Positions 9,541 through 23,551 are shown, counted from the first letter of the stretch. The stretch: 64,000 bases of DNA from Phlebopus portentosus (GCA_037892935.1 JAYXKI010000009.1:930001-994000), one strand, 5' to 3'. Numbers and translations: made by a program. The notes: generated by a model not told the origin, from the letters alone.

Positions 9541-12500
9541 TCATTGCCTCCTGGCCTGTTCGTCAAGCTTCGTGATGACCTCCGATTGCTCTTCAGGGGT
9601 CATAGCTCCACTATACCACGGCGACTCAGATGAAGGGGCAGTGCAGTCAACTTTTGAATGAGAACTCACAATCTTGCAGCAAAAGCCGGAAGCTCGCTCG
9701 CACTGCTGATAAACCCAGCGTCGATAAGTGCTCTCTGGCGAGATCGCAGCCTTCATTTATCCCAACATGAAAAGGGGGGAACAAAAATATGAAATCAGCA
9801 ACCAACCTGATAGAAATTTGGTGGGGGAGGGATGGGGAGGACGTACTTTGACCTAGGGGATAACGGTTGCGTATGATGTCTCCGGCGCGGAGGCCACTCC
9901 GGCTCAGGTTCATGGTCAGCTGTTCTTCTCGCTCGCCTCGCCCGCCGACGCTGGCCCCTCTCTCTTGAAGAATCCTCAGCAGCGGCTCGGCGTTTTCGGA
10001 ATTTCTACTCACGATCGGTTGATGAAACTGACTCGAAAGAGTAGTGTGCGGGTACGGTACCTTCAACGACACTGCCAGTGACACTTCCTCCACTCGACTT
10101 GGTCGGAGCAAGTCCTCGTTTTGATGTGTGTATTTGATATTCCCCGCGACTAGGATTTGTTGAATCTCGCCGGCTGCTTCGTTCTTCTGTACGGATGGCA
10201 CACCTTTTTGGAAGTAAGCAGCGTTAAGTTACACGACAACAAACACATAACGAGATAGCTTACCATCATCTAGAAGAAGAGTAGCCAGACCACGCAAATC
10301 TCCCTACACAATAAACAATGATGAGCACAGCGGCAATACTATAGAATCATAAGAAATCGCACATCTTCTTGAGGGTGTAGTCGCGCTTCCGCTTCCAACG
10401 CCTCCTTCGTTTCTCCCCCAAGAACCTTCCCTTTCCCCTTCTTGCTGGCTTCCATATTGGCAAGAGCCCAGTCAAATTCGGCAAGGTGCGCTCTCTCGAT
10501 CTATCAAAGACATCCTCACCATGTCAACCATTAGAATGCGGATAATCAACTGCACTACTGACAGCCATCTTCGTCGCCAGTGTGTTCTCGTGCAACTTGA
10601 AGAGGTTCTCTGCGCCGAATAGTTCGCCTTTCCGTCTTATATCACCTTGCACGCCTTCGAAATATCTGCATGTATGCTTCGTATAGCCATTTCTTTTCCT
10701 TTACTGATCGCACTAGCAGTGACGTACCTTGTCTGATGGCTCGCCTCATACCCGATTTTCATCATCTGCTGCTTATATACTTGTCTGGCGTAAATGAGTT
10801 CTTCTATAGAACCTGCACCGAGAAGACGATATACGTGCACGTCGCGCGTTTGGCCGAAACGATAGGCACGGTCCATTGCTTGGAGATCATGAGCGGGGTC
10901 TATAGATCAAGGAAAGATCTGTGAGTACCGGAATGCCTCGCGATGCGTAGAACTCACTCCAGTTTGGATCTACACGTTAGACATCAGTGGCGTTGCTCTT
11001 CACGGGAGATATGCATGCGTACCAAATATGACGACCTTATTCGCGCTCGTCAGGTTGAGACCGGTTCCACCAGCTAACGTCGAGATGAGGAAGACATAAA
11101 TCTCTGGATCGTTATTGAACTTGTCGATCAAAGGCATTCCTGCAGACCAATCGGTGAGCCGGATGCAAAGTACTACAAATTGTAACTTACGTTCGTTCTG
11201 CTTCGTCGATCCATCTAATCTACAGAAACTGTAATCTGTAGGAGGATAAAGGCGCGTAAATATTTAGGCGTAAAGCGAATGTGTGAATTCAACCTACTGT
11301 TGCTATTCAGGTGATAGTCCAGCATGTCTAGGAGCTTGACAGATTTCGTGAAGATCAGCACTTTGTTCGTTTGGTCCTTCTGCCACTCCCTCAATAGAAT
11401 ATTGAGAACCTAGAGCATTTGATTTAGATTTAGATTTAGATTAAGACGTTCAGCAAGATGGTTGGGCAACGTACATCCCACTTCCCGCAGAATTGGGGAA
11501 GCAAAATTGCTGGCCCGTACTTCGGTATTACTTCCCCTGTAAAAGCTATCCTTGAGATTTCGCGATTTCGCTTAGTCTGCAAACGGTGAAAGATGAGATT
11601 GGACTCATATGTGCTGTTATCTGACTGACCTGCTCCTCCGTATCGTTTGGAGCTGATAGAAGAAAGTCACTGTAAGTTCCCTTGCAATGCGGTGCACAGC
11701 AAGCTACTCACAAGGAAGAATCAAGGCGAGATGATTCGATATTTTGAGTAGGATAGTGAGATATGTGAAGAAATGCGCAGAATCCATGGCATGGCAGCAC
11801 TTCGCGCGGCTGTGAATCGAACAATCAAGACAAGTCGAAACAAGAATCACCAGCATCGACTCACGCGAGGCCAGAGCCACAGTCACATAGCTCAACGTCA
11901 GGCCGGACGCCTGATGCGTTGATTTTAATTCGCTTTTCTCGATGTGCGAGAATACGCTTATATACTGTAATTTGCTGGCGCGTAAGAGGACAGAAGACTA
12001 CTTCGTCGATTTTTTGAGGCAGCTGAAGGAGACGTCAGCAACATATGCTATTTGGAAAATAGGCACTGGTTTTCACCTGATGACGAATAAGGTCCTTCGT
12101 TCTGGATAGAGATTACTTAGTAGACATAATCTGAAAGCACACGATGCATACCGACGCAGGAAGAATTTTGGCAATAACTTATTGACAAGAAGATGCGCGA
12201 CAGCCTATGAGAAAAATTGTAAGGATCTTCTCGGATAGGTCTAAAGATATAGTAGACCTTTGCAATAGCTCTTTCCCCTTCACTGGCACTCGCGCTTTGA
12301 CCAACTGCTAGAGGCCTACACACAGCTGTTCGCCACTCCTTCAATGAACCTAGTCTTCCTCTGTTTGACCAATCAAGAAGTGTCCACATCTCCTCGTACG
12401 CATTCTGAATGGCTGTCCCTGTGAGACCAAACCGAGCTTCGCAAGCGAACTGATTGAATGCGAGAGTAATCTTGGAAGCCGGGTTTTTCAGCTTGTGAGC

Positions 12501-14242
12501 CTCATCAACAAATATCACAGACCAAGGAAGGTCTGATAAGAGATCGATATCGCCACGAGCGGTGTCAAATGAAGTAATCACTACAGACGTGATGGTAATT
12601 AGCCGAAGTGAGCATCGAGAAAGGTTCCATATAAACGCACAGACGTCAAGTCTTCCCAGCTTGAAATCCTTGAGAATTGGTCTCCGGTATTCTGGTGGAC
12701 CAGTGTAGATCCCAACCTCAAAATACCCCCACTATACGAGATCAACAGTCAATGGTACAAAAACAAGCAGACGAAAGACCGACAGTTTCAAATTCACGTT
12801 CCCAGTTATGGACTACGGTGCTCGGCGCGATAATTAGGCATGTAGGCCAAGTTGAGTTTGCTGGAGGTAAACGTCTGTGAATCCTCCATTCTTCACTATC
12901 CTGAAGGTGCGCTACATGTTTCCGTCGGCGGTCAACATCGCGCCTATCGTTATGCTTTTCCATGATAGCCGCTAAGAATGAAATGACCTGTATCGTTTTA
13001 CCCTAGAGAATGAAAGTAGATTATTAGTGCCTTCGACTCGAAGAGAACCGGCAAGAAGCACCAAGCCCATATCATCTCCCAACACACCGCCTCTACTTTC
13101 TTCGAATCGCTCGTAAAAGAATCGTACTCCTTCTCGTTGGTATTCTCGTAGGAATGCATTTATCGGAGCAGGTATCTTGATGTTCTTCTCTGCATCGAGA
13201 ACGAAAGGAATGTATGGCTGCGTCGCATCTCGCGCGAATGATGGTCGAGGATTGAGACTCTATAGACAATTCAGCAGGTTTCTTTCGCAAATATTGGGAT
13301 GCGCTCACGAACGGATCATCCAAATCATTATCATCATCAGACTCCGTTTCGGAACTTGTTGACATTCCGCCATCAACTGGACCGAAGTCCGCTCTCCTAT
13401 TACTCGCAGCGAGCTTGCCGTTCACTGCGGAGGTGCTAGGTACAGCGAAAGGGTCTTCCGCCTCTGTGTCTGGCTCCGTCACTGAGTCGTCCTCTGGCGG
13501 ATGACATTAAATGATCATGTTGATGCAATGTCCAAATGAATGTTCTCTTACCAGCCAGTCGCAATAATGACGGTTTTGGCGTAAATGTGTTTGGAGTACC
13601 ATCTGAATCTGGTTCTGAGGATACTCTCGTTAGCAAATAGTTATTAGTATAACCTATTATTTCACCTGTTATTGAAGTTTCTCGAGATTTAGCGACTGAG
13701 CGCGACGAAACCTGCTGTGGGCGGACGGAATTTGCAAAGGACCTGAGGCCATAGTCGTTAGAATCGTCGTCGGAAGAATTATCATAATTGTCGTAATCTT
13801 CATAGCTTTCTTCTTCTTCGTCCTCGTCGTCTTCATTTTCAGAACTATGAACCACATTCCTCAACACTGTAGCACAATACATTGTCAGCAATCGAAAAAG
13901 CAGCGACAGTTCCTAGTGCCGTACTAGGACCAAAGAGCTCTTGAAGTACATTATGGGACTGTTTTTCACCCTCTGGTCTCATGAACAGATTTCAGTGCTC
14001 AGCAGATAGAAGAGCAGACTTATTGTGCTTGCCTTGCTGAGATTTAAAGGGAATAATAGCTCGACGCTGAACTCTACCACGGCCATGAGGTGCTGCGTTC
14101 TTTCCATCTCTCTTCGTTTTCTTCTCGTATAAATATGGCGCATTGTTGATGAACTCCGGATCCGATTCCTCAGAGTCTGTGAGGATTGAATGAGTCGGAA
14201 ACGCGCTCGATTTCAGCCACGCATTGGAGCTGTCTCACCCAT
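9541..14242 (-). CDS. ERCC6L2: SNF2-family DNA translocase, ERCC6L2-like
   Basis: ATP-dependent DNA translocase expected to act in transcription-linked or double-strand-break repair. Many short exons. The N-terminal part is acidic and Ser-rich ([20 protein letters not shown] region near 13.8 kb). The helicase ATP-binding half carries Walker [14 protein letters not shown] (split by an intron near 13.05 kb), [16 protein letters not shown], and the DEAH box [13 protein letters not shown] near 12.5 kb, followed by [10 protein letters not shown]. The C-terminal half carries [33 protein letters not shown] and [19 protein letters not shown] near 10.87 kb, then [12 protein letters not shown], which favours ERCC6L2 over Rad26. 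The stop is at 9541. The most consistent start is the ATG at 14242, where only ATGG precedes a GTGAGA donor and joins DSEESDPEF; this start is tentative. It lies 363 bp from the divergent RPC2 start. Confidence 0.8.
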
Positions 14243-14605
14243 TTCAACTTGCTTGATTAATTGTATTTCTTTCTGTGTTCCGCCGATGGACAATAGAACG
14301 AAGTATTTAAGCTCATGACTGCATGCACACAGAGATTTGGGCGAAGATGTGGCTCGGTGAGGTAGGGAGCAAGGTTCAAGTTGACGCAGTCGCGGCGGGA
14401 GTCGTGATTCAATCAGCGTCGATCTTGCACGTGATGGCGCTTCGTGACTTCTCCGATCACCGAGATTTGACCCCGAGTCTGTGAACCTGACTCGCGCGCG
14501 CGTATACCGACTCGGAACGTGTACGTACGAACCTCGTCTTTGCATCTTGCATATGCCTCGATTTCAAAATTTGCGACAATTCCCATAACTTACAGCATAC
14601 GGGAA
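14243..14605. promoter_or_regulatory. Divergent promoter, SNF2 translocase / RPC2
   Basis: Compact 363-bp region between two divergent start codons, with an alternating CG run (GACTCGCGCGCGCGTATAC) near 14490-14507. An open minus-strand frame crosses it, but its composition is not protein-like. It presumably serves both genes. Confidence 0.5.
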
Positions 14606-17600
14606 ATGGCCCTCGACGTGGCAGTTGATCCTCACGGATCTGGCGACGACGAATGGGATCATGGGACGGACTGGCGGGGACTCGGGCTTACGGACCCAGT
14701 GAAGAATGTCGAGGTGCGCGAATCCCGTTACTCGTCATACGTGTTGCATGTTCAGCTTAGGCATCGAACAGGATAAATGGCTGCTTCTTCCGGCGTTTCT
14801 TAAAGTCAAGGGTCTCGTAAAGCAGCACCTCGACTCTTTCAATTATTTCGTCGACGTCGATATCAAGAACATCGTGAAAGCGAATAGCAAAATCGCTTCG
14901 GACGTCGACCCGCGATTTTGGCTCAAATACACAGACATCCAGGTTGGATTTCCTGATCGTACGGACGCTGATGCTGTAGACAAGAGCGTCACACCCCATG
15001 AATGCCGATTACGGGATACGACGTACAGCGCTCCGATTCTTGTTACTATACAGTACACCCGTGGCAAACAAGTTGTTCTCAGAAAGAATGTCAATATCGG
15101 AAGATTACCCATTATGTTGCGCAGTAACAAATGTGTGCTTACCGGGAAGAATGAAGCTCAGCTCGCACGGATGGTTGAATGTCCACTTGACCCAGGTGGA
15201 TACTTCATTGTGAAGGGAACAGAGAAAGTCATCTTGGTGCAGGAGCAGTTGAGCAAGAATCGGATCATCGTTGAGACTGACCCTGTCAAGGGTGTTGTGC
15301 AAGCTTCTTGTACATCGTACGTGACTTGTGCTTTGTAATTTACTATGTTCTGAATAGTTTCTAGGTCGACTCACGGAGGTCTCAAATCGAAGACATACGT
15401 CGCAACCAAGAAAGAGAGACTTTATCTTCGTCATAACTGTTTCCATGAAGACATCCCCATCGTCATTGCCCTCAAAGCGCTGGGTCTGCAATCGGATAAG
15501 GAAATTCTGCTTCTAACAGCTGGGAATACAGAAGCATATAAGTCGTTCTTCTCGCCAAACATTGAAGAAGCAGCAAAACTGGGCGTGTTTACGAGACATC
15601 AAGCTCTTGAGTACATCGGGAGCCGCGTCAAAGTAAACAGGCGCGTCATCGGCCCTCGTCGCCCTGCTTGGGAGGAAGCCATGGAAGCGCTAGCAACCAT
15701 CGTGCTCGCACACGTTCCAGTCCGTAATCTTGACTTCCATGCAAAAGCAATATTTATTGCGACGATGACGCGGCGTGTACTTATGTGTTTAAACGACGAG
15801 AAAATGGTAGATGATCGTGACTACGTTGGCAATAAGCGACTAGAACTGGCCGGTCAGCTTCTCGCGCTGTTGTTCGAAGATCTGTTCAAGACGTTCAATA
15901 CGAACCTCAAGTCTGCCATTGACAAAGTACTGAAGAAGCCATCCCGAACATCGGAGTTCGACGCTTTCAATACGATGCAGTTCCAAGGCGATCACATCAC
16001 TGCCGGTTTCGTTCGAGCGATCTCAACTGGCAACTGGTCGCTGAAGCGTTTCAAGATGGAACGTGCAGGTGTAACGCATGTTCTGAGTCGCCTCAGCTAC
16101 ATCAGCGCTCTAGGTATGATGACGCGAATTTCGTCGCAATTCGAAAAGACGAGAAAAGTCAGCGGTCCTCGCGCGCTACAGCCTAGTCAATGGGGAATGC
16201 TCTGTCCGAGTGACACGCCGGAAGGGGAGGCGTGCGGACTTGTTAAAAATCTCGCTTTGATGACTCACATCACCACTGACGTTGAGGAAGAACCACTGAT
16301 CAGACTCGTGCATTGTTTGGGTGTTGAAGGTATACCCCTCCTTCTATGACACCGTCAGACCCTAAAGCTGTTTCTCCTCACTTTCAGATATCTGCCTAGC
16401 AACAGGCGCAGAGATTTATGCACCGCACTCCTTCGTTGTCCATGTTAACGGGACTATCATTGGGATCACCCGGTATCCTACACGTTTCGTGCAGAACTTC
16501 CGACGATTACGTCGAGCTGGCCGCTTTAGCGAGTTTGTCAGCATTTACATCAACCATCATCATCGAGCGGTGTACATTGCGAGCGACGGTGGCAGAATTT
16601 GCCGCCCAATGATTATTGTCGAAAACGGTCGACCGAAAGTTACTAATGAACACATATTGGTTCGAGCTCATTCAACACTGCCTTTTTTCTGGAATATTCA
16701 CTAAACGTCCATTTTGTAGGAGCTGAAGAAGGGTACTCTAACATTTGACGATTTTTTGCGGCACGGCCTCGTAGAATATCTAGACGTCAACGAGGAGAAT
16801 GATTCTTACATTGCTCTATACGAACACATGATCGTACCGACTACTACGCACTTAGAGATCGAGCCTTTCACTATCCTCGGTGCTGTTGCCGGCCTCATTC
16901 CCTATCCTCATCATAACCAATCACCTCGTAATACTTACCAGTGCGCCATGGGCAAACAAGCAATTGGTGCTATCGCGTACAATCAACTCAATCGTATTGA
17001 CACCCTGCTATACCTCTTGGTGTACCCGCAACAACCTATGGTCAAGACGAAGTCCATCGAGCTTGTCGGTTATGATAAACTGCCCGCGGGACAGAACGCA
17101 ACCGTCGCTGTCATGAGTTTCTCTGGTTACGATATCGAGGATGCTCTGATTCTCAATAAGGTTCGTCCCGTTCCGAAAATTTAGGTATTTTTTTTCTTAC
17201 AAGTGCGTTCGTAGGCAAGTTTGGATCGTGGCTATGGCCGCTGTCAGGTTATGCGCAAGTATGCAACTTTGATACGCAAATATCCTAACGGAACGTATGT
17301 GGTTTTCATCCTACTCGTCGCTTCATCCGCTTATTTCCGTGCTAAGCTTTGATCGCCTTGCTGATGCGCCATTGGATGAGAAAGGCCAGGTGCAAAGAAA
17401 ATATGATATCATACAGGCCGACGGGCTCGCTGGCGTCGGAGAACGAGTTGACCCAGGAGATGTCTATGTAAATAAACAGACTCCGGCAAACGCGAACGAC
17501 AATACCTTTACCGGACAAGCTGCAGGCGTCGCGTACAAGAATGCACCTATGACGTATAAATCACCTGTACCGGGTAACATTGACAAGGTGATGCTCACCG

Positions 17601-18768
17601 ACACGGAGAACGATCAGACACTGGTGAAAGTCCTCATTCGCCAAACGCGACGACCGGAGCTTGGAGACAAGTTCTCGTCTAGGCATGGACAGAAAGGTGT
17701 TTGTGGACTAATTGTGAACCAAGAGGATATGCCGTTCAACGATGATGGGATCACTCCCGGTAAGCGTGCTTCTTGCTTTATAAAGGAAAGAAGCTCATCA
17801 TGTTGGGCAGATTCGATAATGAATCCGCACGGTTTCCCATCTCGAATGACTGTTGGAAAGATGATCGAGTTGTTAGCCGGGAAGGTGCATACCATATCAC
17901 CTGTCTTGAAATACCGAATGCTGCTAACACGTGCATCATTTTAGGCTGGCGTGCTTGACGGAAGTCTACAGTACGGTACGGCCTTTGGCGGTTCAAAGGT
18001 ATGTCTGCCGCCCCGTGTAGAGCGATGGTCTTCGGGTCTCATATTAGTATCTCTTCAGGTCGAGGACATGTCAAGAATTCTTGTCGACCATGGCTTTAAT
18101 TACGCCGGCAAGGATATGCTGACCAGCGGTATTACGGGAGAACAAATGGAAGCATACGTGTTTTTTGGACCTATCTATTATCAGGTACGACATATACTTT
18201 CCCGTACTTCTTGAAAGATATCTAATACTCCGACCGTCCAGAAACTAAAACACATGGTCATGGACAAAATGCACGCCCGAGCACGGTAGGCTTTCCATCT
18301 ATTCTACAATACCAGACTCTTCACCAACGGGTTTCTGCAGCGGTCCTCGAGCAACACTAACTCGCCAACCAACCGAAGGTCGTTCGCGCGAGGGCGGGCT
18401 GCGTCTCGGCGAGATGGAGCGCGACTGTCTCATCGGATACGGCGCAACGCAGCTCCTACTCGAGCGACTCATGCTCTCCTCAGACAAGTTCGAGGTGCAC
18501 GCGTGTGAGGTCTGCGGACTGATGGGATACAACGGGTGGTGCGCTTACTGCAAAAGCTCGAAAAGCATGGCGAAGCTGGTCATTCCGTACGCCGCGAAGT
18601 TGCTTTTCCAAGAGGTAAGGTAGCATCTTTATTTACTCGCTCTTCTATCTCTGTTTATGAGGAAGAAGCTGTACTGTTTCTGATTGGACGCTGATACTTT
18701 TACTGTTTTGCTTACAGTTAATGGCGATGAATGTCGTCCCGAGGTTGATTCTTGATGATGCATCATAG
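14606..18768 (+). CDS. RPC2: RNA polymerase III second-largest subunit RPC2
   Basis: Catalytic-core subunit of RNA polymerase III, making tRNA, 5S and U6 RNA in the nucleus. Roughly 1,150 residues over about a dozen exons. Exon 1 is [13 protein letters not shown]...VKNVE, and exon 2 opens [20 protein letters not shown], a Pol III-specific opening (protrusion) rather than RPB2-like. Further landmarks are [28 protein letters not shown], the fork-region SPRGPRAL-type segment [20 protein letters not shown] followed by [40 protein letters not shown], and [12 protein letters not shown] near 17.82 kb. The anchor follows as [18 protein letters not shown]. The zinc site is [16 protein letters not shown], and the last exon is [16 protein letters not shown] with stop at 18766-18768. 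All signature motifs are intact. Confidence 0.95.
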
Positions 18769-20619
18769 GAAATCGGAGAACCTCCTTTGGTATATAATAT
18801 TCTCTCTTTTTTTTCTTCTACCATAAACTGCACTGCCTTTAGCACACCATTATCATGCAATTTTATACATCTCTTCATATCAATCATTTATCCGTTGCAC
18901 TATCAAGGTTTCGAATCTGTACTATCATCAGTGTACGTCTATTTAGATTCGTCACGCTATCTATATAGTGTAGTCGTTTCCACCGGTTACCGGTACAAAA
19001 GATCTAGCACACGAAGTTAAGATGAAGGGTCAGTGCAGCCCCGACGCTATACAATTCGCCCATTGTCCATATCGTTCTTTCCGTCCCGAGTTGAGGTATC
19101 TCTTACATTCCGTACAGCAGTTCGACAACAAGTATCCAACTTATGCTTTTTCTCAAACATGTTCATCTGAAGGGCTTAACAATTCGTTACGGTGGATGCG
19201 TAGGATGCGCTTCGCATAGATGCTTCCTAGCCTAGAAAGTCTATCCCATAAGTTCTGCGAGTGATTCTTTGCTTATCAGGTCCCGGAGAAGGGAGAAGGG
19301 CCATCAAACAGAAGAAATCGATAAAAGATAAGCTTTCAATAAGGTACATATATAGGGAGCTAGCATAGTGCTAAAAATAGAATAGCCTTACCCTGTTGTA
19401 GTAAATAAATAACTTGATTGTAAACTTGATTTCTGCTTATAAAATCCGTTAGACGTAGACCGAGCCGAACCGATCCAATTCTATATTCATACCTACCCGG
19501 AGAGTCCGGATCAGGATTTGTCAGCAAATTGAGAGTCCGAGTCATTTATTTTTGTACTCGTCTTGGCAAGAGCCTCCTGTCGAAAGTATTTCGAGACGTA
19601 TGTAGTATTTGAGAAACTTGGTTGGTTGGATAGTGTGTATCTTGGCCGCATCGTGACCGTGCGTTCCCTTTATATGTATAACGATATACTGAAAGGGCAG
19701 AATTTGTGTGTCCTTTTCTGTTACCGTTGCCGAGCCATGCCGAGGCGGGATATGTCGGAAACGCCGATCGGTGCGAGGAAGATTTACTCCCTTTGTGTGT
19801 GGCAGTACCTTCACCACACGCCCCGAACGAAAAATTTACTCTGCACTCAAGACCATTCTATTGATAACACGTCGCTCTAGTCCTCCGAGTCGGTATATTT
19901 CTCCGACCGTGTCTCTTTCTTCTCCTCTAGGTAGGTTAGTACCTGGGCTACTTGTATTGATCATGGAGAAGCGCCGCGCGTGGAGAGGATGAACTCTATC
20001 ACATCAGATGGGATGTGCATATGGTTCCGTGGACCATGTGCATACCGGGGGAAAGGGAAGATTGGTGCTATTCTCTGGCCTGCCGAAGCGTAGGGATGAC
20101 GAGCCGTGTGTCCAGAGCCCCTGGGAGTCGTGCATAATGCAATATGATTGATGGGATATCCACCGATTACGCTTGCTGTGGTGTAAGAATGGTGAACTAT
20201 GATAAGCTAGGTCTGGTCGTCCGGTATTTCCTCGCCGTTTTTGCCGTTTGTTTTCTCATGAGATGGACAACGGATTAATGGGAAACGATGTCTACGGTCG
20301 TGAGTTCGTCAGGTGGGAGCGAAGACGCGTTCTGGCGGTGCGCCAAGAGAGGAGGGAAAGGTGCCGGGACTGACGGGAAGGGCGAGCGCGGTGTTGGCCA
20401 GGGGCAGGAAGGGAGAGAAGCACATGGAATAGAGATAGGAAGGAACAACTATCTTTATCTCAATACAAACTGAGAATAAAATAACGATATAAAATAACCA
20501 GCTTCTCATTCGGTCCCCGTTGGTCTACCCCTGTCAACACTTCTTCTGTCCTCCTTAGGACTCGTCCATCCCGCATTATCGACGCATTCTATAGCGTCAA
20601 CAGTAATACTAGTAGTATA
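18769..20619. other. Long intergenic region upstream of the peptide transporter
   Basis: About 1.85 kb, unusually long for this window. No protein-like frame or tRNA-like A/B-box pair was found. It holds two GATAAG hexamers (19327-19332 and 20201-20206), which could be sites for a GATA-type nitrogen regulator of the downstream PTR2 gene, and a direct repeat ATGTGCATA at 20013-20021 and 20036-20044. The regulatory reading is inference. Confidence 0.5.
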
Positions 20620-22739
20620 ATGGCGGGCAACCAAGGCGACGACGCCGTTATCCAAGGTCTCGCAGAGGCCAACCGGTCAGAATTCGAGTCGGAGAAGAAA
20701 CTCACGCACACAGAGTCCCATTCCCTCGACCAACAATCCCTCTCTGCGGGGCATGAGAATCTCAAAGCCGACCTCAACGACACGCTCGTCGCACCCACGG
20801 AGGAAGACAGACTCCACCTGCGCCGCATCGCCGGGAAGCTCAACTGGAACACATATCTGATCGCATACGTCGAGCTCGCAGAGCGGTTCTCGTATTACGG
20901 GACTGTGATTGTGTTCACGAACTTCATCCAGCAGCCGCTCCCGCCGGGCTCGAGCACCGGCGCGGGTGGCAAGGACGGACAAAGTGCGTCAACTTGCCCT
21001 TTTTCGAGCTTTTCGAGCTAATAATAACTCGCTATTCTCTAGGCGGGGCGCTTGGCATGGGACAGCGTGCCTCGACGGGCTTGACCACATTTAACTCCTT
21101 CTGGGCATACGTCACCCCGCTTTACGGTACGTCCTTCCGGTGTCGGAGAAATGTTATATACTGATAAAATTTGTCTTGCGCAGGTGCTTACCTCGCCGAT
21201 ACCTACTTCGGGCGATTCAACACCATCTGCGGAGCCATCGGCGTCGCTATTGTCGGACACATCCTCCTCATCGTCTCTGCTCTCCCTGTCGTGATCGCCA
21301 ACCCACATGGCGCACTCGCGTGCTTCTGCATCGCGCTGATCATCATGGGTGCCGGGACTGGCGGGTTCAAGAGCAACATCTCCCCGCTCATCGCAGAGCA
21401 GTACACCCTCAAAACGCATGTGAAGACCAAGAAGAGCGGCGAACGCGTGATTGTGGACCCTATTCTCACGTATTCGAGGATATACATGTATTTCTATCTC
21501 TTCATTAACATCGGCGCGCTCATTGGTCAGATTGGGATGACGTACTCCGAGAAAGTGGGTCATTGGTCGATTATTCGTGACTGTGAAAGTCTGAACTGAT
21601 TTGATTACTTTTTTCATTGCAGTATGTTGGATTTTGGCTCGCATTCCTCCTCCCGACAATCGTCTTCTTCTCAACACCAGCAGTAATGTGGTATGGTCGA
21701 AAACGCTACGTCCGTACACCGCCTCAAGGTTCCGTCCTACCAGCAGCGATCCACGTCTTCCGCACTGCAGCAGAGGGCCGTTGGTCATGGAATCCGATTC
21801 GATGCTGGAAGAACCTCAAGGCTCCGAACTTCTGGGAAGGCGCAAAACCAAGTAATTATTTGGCGAAACATGGAGGTGCCGAGTCTGGCCGGCCGGCCTG
21901 GATGACCTGGGATGACAAGTGGGTTGACGAGGTCCGAAGAGGGTTCAAGGCGTGCGAGGTGTTTATTTGGTATCCGGTTTACTGTAGGTTCCCTTCTTCC
22001 TACAAGAAGAATGATGATTCTAATTAAGCGAACTTTAATTCCAGGGCTCACGTATAATCAGCTGAACAACAACCTCACCTCGCAAGCTGCGACGATGAGC
22101 ACACACGGCCTACCCAATGACATTCTCTCCAACCTGGATCCCTTCGCGCTCATCATCTTCATCCCCATCTGCGATCTGTTCATCTACCCCGCACTCGTGC
22201 GATACGGGATCCGATTCACACCCCTGAAGCGAATCACCGCGGGCTTCTTCACGGGTGCAGCGGCGATGGTGTGGGCGGCCGTCGTGCAGCACTACATCTA
22301 CAAGACGAACCCGTGCGGGTACAGCGCTGCAACCTGCCAAGACGCAGACGGGAACGCGCTCGTCTCGCCGCTCAACGTGTGGATCCAGACGGGGTCGTAC
22401 GTCCTCATCGCCTTCTCGGAGATCTTCGCGTCCATCACCGGCCTGGAGTACGCGTTCACGAAGGCGCCGAAGAACATGCGCTCGTTCGTCATGGCGATCA
22501 ACCTCTTCATGTCGGCGATCTCGAGTGCGATCGGGGAGGCGTTTGTGAGCTTGAGCAGCGATCCGTTGTTGGTGTGGAATTACGGCGTGATGGGCGTGCT
22601 TGCTGCTATTGCGGGTGTTGGCTTCTGGTTGACTTTCAGACATCTAGACGACGAAGAGGATAGGCTGAATGAGATGAATGAGGAGGAAGGTGGGGAGTTA
22701 CATGCTGTTGAGGAGGTTTCGGACGAGAAGAAAGTTTGA
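20620..22739 (+). CDS. PTR2: POT/PTR2-family proton-coupled peptide transporter
   Basis: Plasma-membrane importer of di- and tripeptides, about 630 residues over five exons with 50-65 nt introns. The N-terminal cytosolic tail is about 75 residues and acidic. The first transmembrane segment holds ELAERFSYYGTVIVFTNFIQ, a form of the ExxERFxYYG motif needed for proton coupling. Next come TYFGRFNTICGAIGVAIVGH, GTGGFKSNISPLIAEQ (the second PTR signature), YSRIYMYFYLFINIGALIG, a cytosolic loop with WDDKWVDEVRRG, and WLTYNQLNNNLTSQA. The C-terminal helices include SFVMAINLFMSAISSAIGEA, before a charged tail (DDEEDRLNEMNEEEGGE). The start ATG at 20620 is the first in frame after an AT-rich leader. 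It stands alone, with a long upstream region that could carry nitrogen control sites. Confidence 0.95.
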
Positions 22740-23551
22740 GAGAGTGACTTGTTTCTGGGAATTGGCTTGATTGTGATTTTTTTTTGTTACTGACCTTACG
22801 CTATGTAACGAGTTCGTAAATACGCTCTTCACCTGTCATCACGTCATCACGTTTTTGAGATGACGGACGGTAATGTTCTGACGAATTTCCTCCTACGTTT
22901 TCCCCAGCTTTCTTCATGTTCTTGGTGTGATGCTAGATTTTGGTTCGTGGTGATGATTAGCGAATCGATGTATTATAAACTTCCTTTTCGCATACTGATA
23001 TAGGGTCCGCAGGTGTCGGTGCGGGATTGTGTAGTACTAGTGTGTCACAGACAGAAGAAGAAGAACGACAATACGTCGATCCGGAAACAGCCGAAAGTGG
23101 TTTCATAGCAGAACCTTAAATTAAATTATGGAGGACCTAACACGACTTTTACCTCGTGTCTCCCCTCCTCTCTTAGGGCCAGCCCAGTCCACGCTCCAGT
23201 CTACGCGCAGCTAGTCACTTAGCGGGGTGTTTGAAGTCCAGACTTTCGTGCTGGGCGTTCGTTCTATTGCTTTTCATTACGAGCCGGGGGTGTCCAGCTC
23301 GACTCCGGGATTTTTGCATCGTAAGTAACGATTGTGCATGGACGTTAGAGAAGATCCGATAATAGACTCGGATTGCCTTGTTCTTTTTACAAATCAGCTT
23401 CAAGTCGTTTTGTCGTTCTTCTTTTTCGTACGCTCGTGACTCGCGACTTGTGATTGTTCACGGGACGGGACGGGAGATACGCGAGGATTCTTTTCGACTT
23501 TGACTTTAACACCGACTCGTAAGAGGAAGGGATTTGGAGAAAGAGGAAAGT
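22740..23551. other. Intergenic region PTR2 3' side / SRP9 promoter
   Basis: About 810 bp. Nothing coding was recognised. A GTCATCACGTCATCACG tandem lies near 22836-22852, and a GGGACGGGACGGGAGA stretch near 23462 precedes SRP9. Confidence 0.5.

Noticed and set aside
22255..22663. Arg/Ser-rich frames overlapping the PTR2 gene
   Set aside because: Shadows of the transporter's high-GC coding sequence in other frames.
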